Assembly (NCBI GenBank): GCA_050117725.1
Contig: JASFME010000141.1
Span: 1-6,083, forward strand
Direction of reading: 5' to 3'
From: JASFJH01 sp050117725
GTDB lineage: Bacteria; Pseudomonadota; Gammaproteobacteria; AKS1
Length of the DNA stretch: 6,083 bases
Shown here: in pieces, positions 1 to 5,546 of the stretch
Layout: each line of letters starts with the position of its first letter
Numbering within the stretch: position 1 is the first letter of the stretch
Made by a program: the position numbers and the translations under genes
Notes under the pieces: generated by a model
The model's input: only the letters and a program-made list of their open reading frames with translations
Databases searched by the model: none
What the model was told of the DNA's origin: nothing

Positions 1-538
1 GGGCATTCTTTGCCATGCCGACCGCGCCCTCGATAGTCGCGACGATGAACATGGCGACATTGTCGCAATCAATATCCTCGCGCACGAGGCCGGCGCCCTG
101 GCCGCGGCTCAGTGCCTCGACAATGCTGCGATGCCAGAGCATGTACACATCGTGGATACGCTGGCGAAAGCCCTCGTCGATAGAGGACATCTCCTGTGCG
201 AGGTTGTTGAGCGGGCACCCCAGTCTGAGCAGGATATCGTCACCCATACTCTCGCGAGCCTGCCTGATGACCTCGATAAGACCGTCGATCGGGTCACGAT
301 ACTGTTTCAGCGGCGCGATCCAGATCTCATGAATAAAAGCGGTCAGTCGTTCCTCGACGACGGCGTAGCCGAGCGCCTGCTTGGTCGGAAAATGATGATA
401 CAATGCACCTTTCGTGAGGCCGGTATCCTCGAGGATACGTTTCAGGCTCGCGGCCTGGAAACCGTGCAGGTGAAACTCCTGCATCGCAGCATCGAGCAAG
501 CGCTCACGGGTCTGGTCAGGATTGCGTTGACGTAACAT
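1..538 (-). CDS. TetR/AcrR-family transcriptional regulator, C-terminus cut off by window edge
   Basis: The minus-strand frame stays open from ATG at 538 to the left edge, giving 179 residues. Residues about 10-57 form a typical TetR DNA-binding domain: helix 1 around RERLLDAA (11-18), a GF turn at 26-27, and the recognition region LTKGALYHHFPTKQAL (41-56). The ligand domain contains GCPLNNLAQEM (107-117), then EGFRQRI, and near the edge an EGAVGMAK helix (170-177). This resembles NemR/AcuR-type C-terminal domains. TetR proteins are usually 190-210 residues, so only about 15-25 should be missing. ATG 538 is chosen because helix 1 starts just after it; upstream only TTG (574) and CTG (547) occur in frame before a stop. 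No Shine-Dalgarno sequence precedes it, and the predicted transcription start falls on or beside this ATG. It is divergent from mfd. Such proteins usually repress themselves and a neighbour, possibly a gene beyond the left edge. The ligand is unknown. Cys108 and Lys177 are candidate redox residues. Confidence 0.93.
   Translation of the reverse strand, partial: MLRQRNPDQTRERLLDAAMQEFHLHGFQAASLKRILEDTGLTKGALYHHFPTKQALGYAVVEERLTAFIHEIWIAPLKQYRDPIDGLIEVIRQARESMGDDILLRLGCPLNNLAQEMSSIDEGFRQRIHDVYMLWHRSIVEALSRGQGAGLVREDIDCDNVAMFIVATIEGAVGMAKNA
423..438. repeat. Perfect 16-bp palindrome inside the tetR coding region
   Basis: GTATCCTCGAGGATAC reads identically on both strands. It encodes residues about 34-39 of the TetR protein (ILED), within the DNA-binding domain. 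It lies about 100 bp downstream of the tetR start codon and does not match the 535-552 inverted repeat. It could be an accessory protein site or a coincidence of Ile-Leu-Glu-Asp codons. Confidence 0.5.
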
Positions 539-552
539 ACCGACCAGTATGT
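535..552. promoter_or_regulatory. Putative TetR operator (18-bp inverted repeat)
   Basis: ACATACCGACCAGTATGT has perfect 6-bp outer arms (ACATAC/GTATGT) and one more G:C pair inside, so 14 of 18 bases are symmetric. Its size and form suit a TetR-family operator. It covers the tetR -10 box (546-551) and the start codon (536-538), so a bound repressor would block tetR transcription. It ends 16 bp before the predicted mfd -35 box, so a direct effect on mfd is less certain. The right arm runs into a short GTAT repeat (547-559) that supplies additional half-site-like sequence. Confidence 0.6.
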
Positions 553-574
553 ATGTATGATTCCAGATTGTCAA
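538..574 (-). promoter_or_regulatory. Predicted sigma70 promoter of tetR (-35 TTGACA, 17-nt spacer, -10 CATACT)
   Basis: On the minus strand a perfect TTGACA (574-569) is followed by a 17-base spacer and CATACT (551-546), which matches TATAAT at four of six positions. Seven bases (GGTCGGT) separate the -10 box from the ATG at 538, so transcription is expected to begin at or within a few bases of the start codon. That agrees with the absence of a ribosome binding site. This is a motif call by eye; no start-site data are available. Confidence 0.6.
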
Positions 575-596
575 TGCAGGTACTATTTACTATTTT
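568..596 (+). promoter_or_regulatory. Candidate mfd promoter (-35 TTGTCA, 17-nt spacer, -10 TATTTT)
   Basis: TTGTCA (568-573, five of six consensus bases) and TATTTT (591-596, four of six) are 17 bases apart, predicting a start near 602-605 and a leader of roughly 25 bases before mfd. The region is AT-rich. The -35 box lies on the same bases as the -35 box of the opposing tetR promoter. TACTAT copies at 581 and 588 are weaker -10 alternatives. The ribosome binding site before mfd is poor: only AAAG at 621-624, three bases from the ATG, and a distant AGAAG at 608-612. Confidence 0.4.
581..594 (+). repeat. Tandem 7-bp repeat TACTATT x2 in the divergent promoter region
   Basis: Two exact head-to-tail copies of TACTATT occupy 581-587 and 588-594, inside the spacer and -10 region of the candidate mfd promoter. 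Each copy contains a -10-like TACTAT. The repeat may only reflect the low complexity of AT-rich promoter DNA. Confidence 0.55.
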
Positions 597-627
597 ATCA
601 TGTTGTTAGAAGTGTTTTTTAAAGTTA

Positions 628-3600
628 ATGAATAGCAAGGATTACGTATTACAACCGGCGTTACCGGCAGCTGGCACGCACCACAACTGGGGCCGCCTGT
701 ACGGGTGTGCAGATGGCCTGGCCATCGCCGAGGCGGCACGTGAACATGCCGGGCCGGTCATAGTCATCACACCGGATACGCCCACCAGCCAGCGGCTGGA
801 GGCGGAGATCCGCTTTTTCCTCGATGATCCGGCTTGCCCGATCCTGCCTTTTCCGGACTGGGAAACCCTGCCCTACGATATTTTCTCACCGCACCAGGAC
901 ATTATCTCGCGTCGTCTGGAAACGTTGTATAGATTGCCGGGACTTGGGCATGGCATCGTACTGCTGCCGGTTGCCACACTCATGCAGCGGCTGCCGCCAC
1001 GCGAATATGTTGAATCCGGTTGCCTGGTGTTCGAAACCGGTGACAGGCTGGATATCACCAGCCTGCGGACGCGGCTCGAGCAGGCTGGCTACCTGTGTGT
1101 GCCGCAGGTAAACGATCACGGTGATTTTGCTGTACGGGGCAGCGTCATAGACCTTTACCCGATGGGCAGCGCCCTGCCTTACCGGCTCGACCTGTTCGAT
1201 GACGAGATCGAATCGATTCGCAGCTTTGACCCGGAAAGCCAGCGTTCACTCGACAAGATCGAGCAGGTTCGTTTGCTGCCGGCACGTGAATTCCCGCTCG
1301 ACGAGGCAGGTATCGGCCGTTTCCGGCAGCGTTTCCGCGAGCGTTTTGATATAAAACCACAGGACAGTGTGATTTATCGCGACGTCAGCCAGGGCATCGC
1401 CTCACCCGGGCTCGAGTACTTCCTGCCGCTGTTCTTCGACCATGTCGCCAGCCTGTTCGATTACCTGCCGGACAACAGCCTGCTCGTGACGATTGATGAT
1501 ACGGACAATGCCGCGCAGGAGTTCCATGACGAAATTCTGCAGCGTCATGAACAGCTCAAATACGATATTGAACGTCCCCTGCTCGACCCCGATGAAGTCT
1601 TCCTTTCGAACGAGCACCTCGGTGAATCAATTGCCGCGCATACCGCCATTCATTTGCAGCGTTTCGAACTGGATGTCGATGAAACCAGCATTAACTTCCC
1701 GAGCAAGGCACCACCCTCACTGACCTTCAACACGCGCGCGGGGGAACCCGCCTCGGAACTCGTGCGCTTTATTGACCGCTATCCCGGCCGAATCCTGTTC
1801 GCCGCAGAAAGTGCCGGCCGGCGTGAAGTGCTGCTGGATATCCTGCAACGTCACCAGCTACGGCCCGGGAGTGTCGAAAACTGGCAGGCCTTTCTGGCCA
1901 GTGATGACAAGCTCGGTATCACGGTCGCGCCGCTCGAGCTGGGGCTGAACCTCGAAGACCCGGCAATCGCGATCATCGCCGAACCGCAACTGTTCGGTGA
2001 ACAGGCCAAACAGAAACGGCGGCGCAGGAGTAACCGCGATACTGACAACATTATCCGCAACCTGACCGAGTTGAGCATCGGCGCACCGGTTGTACACGAA
2101 GAACATGGCGTCGGGCGTTACCTCGGTCTGCAGACCCTCGATATCGGCGGCATCAAGGGCGAGTTCCTGATGCTTGAATACGCCAACAATGACAAACTGT
2201 ATGTGCCGGTCGCCTCGTTATTTTTAATCAGTCGCTACACGGGCGTTGACCCGGAACATGCACCCTTGCACAAACTCGGCAGCGACCAGTGGTCGCGCGC
2301 GCGGCGCAAGGCCGTTGAGAAAGCGCGGGATGTCGCCGCTGAATTGCTCGATCTGTATGCACGCCGCGCTGCGCGCAAGGGCTTTTCGTATGGCACACCG
2401 GGCGATGAATACGCCGGTTTTGCCGCGGCCTTTCCCTTCGAGGAGACCGCCGATCAGCATGACGCCATCAATGATGTCTTGCAGGACATGGCATCCGATC
2501 AGCCCATGGACCGTCTGGTCTGCGGCGATGTCGGTTTCGGCAAGACCGAGGTCGCGATGCGCGCCGCCTTCATGGCCGTGCATGCCGGCAAGCAGGTTGC
2601 CATACTTGTGCCCACCACGCTGCTCGCGCAACAACATTTTGAAAACTTCTCGGATCGTTTTGCCGACTGGCCGGTGCGTATTGCCGTGCTGTCACGCTTC
2701 CGTACCGGCAAGCAACAAACTGAAACCATTGCCGAGATCGCCGGGGGCAAGATCGATATCGTGATCGGCACCCACAAGCTGTTGCAGGAAGGTATCAAGT
2801 TCAAGAACCTGGGCCTGACCATCATTGACGAGGAACATCGCTTCGGTGTCAACCAGAAGGAGCGTTTCAAGAAACTGCGTACCGAGGTCGATGTACTTAC
2901 CCTGACCGCGACCCCCATCCCGCGCACGCTGAACATGGCGTTGTCGCAAATTCGCGACATGTCCGTAATTGCCACGCCACCCACGAGCCGGCTATCGATC
3001 AAGACCTTTGTACGCGAGTGGGATGACACACTGATCCACGAGGCCTGCCAGCGTGAGATCCGCCGCGGCGGCCAGGTGTACTTTGTGCATAATGAAGTCA
3101 AGACGATTGAAAAGATCCGCGCACAACTTGAGCAGCTGGTACCGGAAGCGAATATCCGCGTCGCCCATGGCCAGATGCGTGAGCGCGAGCTCGAGCAGGT
3201 CATGCTCGATTTCTATCACCAGCGTTTTAACCTGCTGTTATGCACGACGATTATCGAGACCGGCATCGACGTACCCAGCGCCAACACGATGGTCATCAAC
3301 CGTGCTGATCGTTTTGGCCTGGCGCAGCTTTACCAGTTGCGCGGCCGGGTCGGCCGTTCGCATCACCGTGCCTATGCCTACCTGGTGCGTCCGGAACGCC
3401 GCGCCATGACCAGTGACGCGGTGAAACGGCTCGAGGCCATCGAATCACTCGAGGACCTCGGTACCGGCTTCATGCTTGCCACGCACGACCTCGAGATCCG
3501 CGGTGCCGGTGAACTGCTTGGTGATGAACAAAGCGGCCAGATCCAGGAGGTCGGCTTTTCCCTCTACACCGACTTGCTGGAGCGTGCGGTCGAGGCCCTC

Positions 3601-4086
3601 AAGTCAGGCAAGGAGCCGGACCTCGACAAGCCGCTGCATTATGGCGCCGAGATAAACCTGCATCTGCCGGCCCTGATCCCGGAAGACTACCTGCCCGATG
3701 TGCATACCCGGCTGATTATGTACAAGCGCATCTCGCATGCCGAGGACGAGGAACGTTTGCGTGAGCTGCAAGTCGAAATGATCGACCGCTTCGGTTTGTT
3801 ACCCGAGCAGGTCAAGACGCTGTTCGCCGTCACACGCCTGAAACAAATCGCCACCCCGCTGGGTATCGACAAGATCGATATCGGCAATAACGGTGGCCGC
3901 CTGCTGTTCGGGGCCGAACCCCACATCGACACGGGTATGCTGATCACCCTGATCCAGACACAGTCACAACGCTACCGTTTTGACGGCAAACGCACCTTGC
4001 GGATCAATGAAACAGTCCCCGAGGAAAAACGTGAGGCAGTCGTCGAGAGGCTACTGGATACCCTGAGCAACAAAGATGCGGCATAA
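628..4086 (+). CDS. mfd: Transcription-repair coupling factor Mfd
   Basis: Complete 1152-residue protein, close to the 1148 of E. coli Mfd. Mfd is a cytoplasmic double-stranded DNA translocase that displaces RNA polymerase stalled at lesions and recruits UvrA for excision repair. The UvrB-like N-terminal module carries the UvrA-contact residues Arg170, Arg186 and Phe190 (E. coli R165, R181, F185 by a constant offset of five). The RNA-polymerase interaction domain begins near 476 and includes HEEHGVGRYLG (490-500). The translocase has Walker A GDVGFGKT (633-640, Lys639), Walker B DEEH (734-737), TATPIPRTLNMA, and motif VI QLRGRVGR (903-910). The TRG hairpin keeps Arg934 and Arg958 (E. coli R929 and R953). 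The C-terminal regulatory domain, roughly from 1000, is complete. ATG 628 is the only plausible start: an in-frame stop lies at 607-609 and the N-terminus matches the family. No frameshift or missing catalytic residue was seen. csiV follows after seven bases. Confidence 0.99.
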   Translation: MNSKDYVLQPALPAAGTHHNWGRLYGCADGLAIAEAAREHAGPVIVITPDTPTSQRLEAEIRFFLDDPACPILPFPDWETLPYDIFSPHQDIISRRLETLYRLPGLGHGIVLLPVATLMQRLPPREYVESGCLVFETGDRLDITSLRTRLEQAGYLCVPQVNDHGDFAVRGSVIDLYPMGSALPYRLDLFDDEIESIRSFDPESQRSLDKIEQVRLLPAREFPLDEAGIGRFRQRFRERFDIKPQDSVIYRDVSQGIASPGLEYFLPLFFDHVASLFDYLPDNSLLVTIDDTDNAAQEFHDEILQRHEQLKYDIERPLLDPDEVFLSNEHLGESIAAHTAIHLQRFELDVDETSINFPSKAPPSLTFNTRAGEPASELVRFIDRYPGRILFAAESAGRREVLLDILQRHQLRPGSVENWQAFLASDDKLGITVAPLELGLNLEDPAIAIIAEPQLFGEQAKQKRRRRSNRDTDNIIRNLTELSIGAPVVHEEHGVGRYLGLQTLDIGGIKGEFLMLEYANNDKLYVPVASLFLISRYTGVDPEHAPLHKLGSDQWSRARRKAVEKARDVAAELLDLYARRAARKGFSYGTPGDEYAGFAAAFPFEETADQHDAINDVLQDMASDQPMDRLVCGDVGFGKTEVAMRAAFMAVHAGKQVAILVPTTLLAQQHFENFSDRFADWPVRIAVLSRFRTGKQQTETIAEIAGGKIDIVIGTHKLLQEGIKFKNLGLTIIDEEHRFGVNQKERFKKLRTEVDVLTLTATPIPRTLNMALSQIRDMSVIATPPTSRLSIKTFVREWDDTLIHEACQREIRRGGQVYFVHNEVKTIEKIRAQLEQLVPEANIRVAHGQMRERELEQVMLDFYHQRFNLLLCTTIIETGIDVPSANTMVINRADRFGLAQLYQLRGRVGRSHHRAYAYLVRPERRAMTSDAVKRLEAIESLEDLGTGFMLATHDLEIRGAGELLGDEQSGQIQEVGFSLYTDLLERAVEALKSGKEPDLDKPLHYGAEINLHLPALIPEDYLPDVHTRLIMYKRISHAEDEERLRELQVEMIDRFGLLPEQVKTLFAVTRLKQIATPLGIDKIDIGNNGGRLLFGAEPHIDTGMLITLIQTQSQRYRFDGKRTLRINETVPEEKREAVVERLLDTLSNKDAA

Positions 4087-4093
4087 TGCAGCC

Positions 4094-4810
4094 ATGAAAG
4101 CAACCAAACAGACTATTCATTGGCTGTGCCTGGCACTTGTCATGTTCTTACCGGCAAGCGGTTTCGCTGTAGAGCAGGATGCTGATCCCTGGTATGAAAT
4201 AGAAGTCATTGTATTCGAACCCGTCGAACCACCGCAGACAACCGAAAAGTGGTCACAGATTGTTGAAGAACCGGCACTCGATACAGCCGTTGAGCTTCAC
4301 GCACCAAATAGCCGGGCTGGCAACCCGCAACCAGCGACAGCAGCTTTCCAGCAGCTCGACGCGGCCAGCCTGAAACTGACGCCCCAGGTCAAACGTCTGA
4401 CTGCCGGCAATCGTTACCACGTACTGCTGCACACTGCATGGCGGCAGCCGTTGCAGGAAAATGGTCCTGGCACAATGGTATATATCAGTTCCCTGCCCCG
4501 CGGCGATTTATATACAGAAACGGTGTCACAGGCAGCGCCGAACCATGTGACGGGGGTAATTACGCTGTTGCTGACGCGTTACCTGCACATCAAGGCGCAC
4601 CTTGTCTATACGAACCCGGATATTGAGCTGGCCCGACAAATCATCGAGCAGGACAACAGTTCACCGGTGATCGAGCGTTTTGTCATGAAAGAGTCGCGCC
4701 GGGTGAAGCTCCAGGAGTTGCATTATTTCGACCACCCGTACTTTGGCCTGATTGCCCGCATTATTCGCTATGAACCACCACGGCCTGACGCACAACCGGC
4801 CTCACAATAG
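4094..4810 (+). CDS. csiV: CsiV-family periplasmic peptidoglycan-biogenesis protein
   Basis: Predicted exported protein of 238 residues. It has a signal peptide: Lys2 and Lys5, a hydrophobic stretch at about 8-19, and a likely cleavage after GFA (Ala25). There is no lipobox cysteine, so it should be soluble in the periplasm. The mature start carries WYEIEVIVFE, and the C-terminus carries RRVKLQELHYFDHPYFG (about 202-218) followed by a beta-like LIARI segment. Both are hallmarks I associate with CsiV (formerly DUF2803). In Vibrio cholerae CsiV binds peptidoglycan and activates PBP1A through LpoA; that role here is inferred from family. ATG 4094 is preferred because it gives a compact signal peptide. 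An in-frame ATG at 4076, inside the end of mfd, would add six residues. Neither start has a clear ribosome binding site, so translational coupling to mfd is likely. The last 9 bp overlap the convergent gene. Confidence 0.88.
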   Translation: MKATKQTIHWLCLALVMFLPASGFAVEQDADPWYEIEVIVFEPVEPPQTTEKWSQIVEEPALDTAVELHAPNSRAGNPQPATAAFQQLDAASLKLTPQVKRLTAGNRYHVLLHTAWRQPLQENGPGTMVYISSLPRGDLYTETVSQAAPNHVTGVITLLLTRYLHIKAHLVYTNPDIELARQIIEQDNSSPVIERFVMKESRRVKLQELHYFDHPYFGLIARIIRYEPPRPDAQPASQ

Positions 4811-5542
4811 CGGTACGACTGCCTCGAGCAACTGCCGGGCCTTGATCATGCCGGCCTTGAGGTTCTCATCAACCATTTTCATCGTGATCACGCCCTCGCC
4901 TCGCCCTGCCGCCATGTTGGCAACCACCGCGCAGGTGGCATAACAAAGATCGAGTTCACGGGCGAGCGCCGCTTCCGGCATGCCGGTCATGCCGACCATG
5001 TCACAACCATCACCTTCCAGCCGGTCAATCTCGGCAGCAGACTCAAGCCTTGGGCCCTGGGTTGCACCATAGGTGGCGTGTTCACTGATCTGATGCCCTG
5101 CCTCGCGGGCCGCCTTGATCATGACATCACGGACCGCGTCACAATACGGCTGCGTAAAATCAATATGCGTTACCCCGCCCTCGCTATCGTCAAAGAACGT
5201 ATGATCACGGGAATAGGTGTAATCAATAATCTGGTCGGGGAAGGCGATACTTGCCGGCACCAGGTCGCTGCGGATCCCGCCGACCGCGGCAACTGCAATC
5301 ACTTTCTCCACACCGAGTGATTTGAGCGCCCACATATTTGCACGGTAATTGACACGGTGCGGTGAGATAGTGTGTCCGTAGCCATGGCGCGCCAGAAATA
5401 CGACATCGGTATCCGAGATGGTACCAAAGGTCAGTGGCGCCGACGGATCGCCATAAGGTGTGCGAACTACTTCACGGTGATCAATGTTCAGCGTCCTGAA
5501 CGAGGTCAGACCGGTGCCGCCGATAATTGCAATACGGCTCAT
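4802..5542 (-). CDS. S-methyl-5'-thioinosine phosphorylase (MTAP/PNP family)
   Basis: Complete 246-residue member of the trimeric purine nucleoside phosphorylase family. It cleaves methylthioinosine with phosphate to hypoxanthine and 5-methylthioribose-1-phosphate in the cytoplasm. Visible family motifs are GGTGLT (8-13), the phosphate-site ARHG (51-54), SPHRVNYRANMWALK (60-74), AVGGI (86-90), THIDF (125-129), TQGPRLES (161-168), and GMTGMPEAALARELD (184-198), which includes the ribose-contacting methionine. It resembles P. aeruginosa PA3004, shown biochemically to act on methylthioinosine and not methylthioadenosine. The purine-site segment is VANMAAG with Asn209, as in hypoxanthine-binding enzymes, rather than the aspartates of adenine-specific MTAPs. 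It is often annotated as MTA phosphorylase; I favour the thioinosine activity. The ATG lies four bases after the hpt stop and has a good ribosome binding site. It is probably transcribed with hpt. Confidence 0.93.
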   Translation of the reverse strand: MSRIAIIGGTGLTSFRTLNIDHREVVRTPYGDPSAPLTFGTISDTDVVFLARHGYGHTISPHRVNYRANMWALKSLGVEKVIAVAAVGGIRSDLVPASIAFPDQIIDYTYSRDHTFFDDSEGGVTHIDFTQPYCDAVRDVMIKAAREAGHQISEHATYGATQGPRLESAAEIDRLEGDGCDMVGMTGMPEAALARELDLCYATCAVVANMAAGRGEGVITMKMVDENLKAGMIKARQLLEAVVPLL

Positions 5543-5546
5543 CGTG

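Noticed and set aside
131..535. Plus-strand open frame of 134 codons (and another at 15-332)
   Set aside because: Both lie opposite the TetR gene, whose translation shows a clear helix-turn-helix domain. The plus-strand products have no recognisable domain and are antisense shadows.
1..538. Identification of the TetR gene as psrA, the TetR regulator located near mfd in Pseudomonas
   Set aside because: The recognition region (LTKGALYHHF here) and the C-terminal GCPLNNLAQEM segment differ from PsrA as I recall it. The protein looks closer to the NemR/AcuR type.
547..559. GTAT tetranucleotide repeat as a phase-variation tract
   Set aside because: There are only about three copies, and the tract is better explained as an operator arm with extra half-sites. 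It is too short to be convincingly slippage-prone.
615..620. T6 run before mfd as a terminator
   Set aside because: No GC-rich stem precedes it on the plus strand, and no gene ends upstream on that strand.
2499..3203. Minus-strand open frame of 234 codons, with others antisense to mfd (e.g. 2224-2637) and a plus-strand frame at 2246-2764
   Set aside because: All are inside the Mfd translocase region, where the mfd frame matches the family residue by residue. The products are Ser/Arg-rich or featureless and have no start context.
4802..5542. 5'-methylthioadenosine phosphorylase (mtnP)
   Set aside because: Family-level homology fits, but Asn209 in the purine site, the similarity to PA3004 and the adjacent hpt favour methylthioinosine as substrate.
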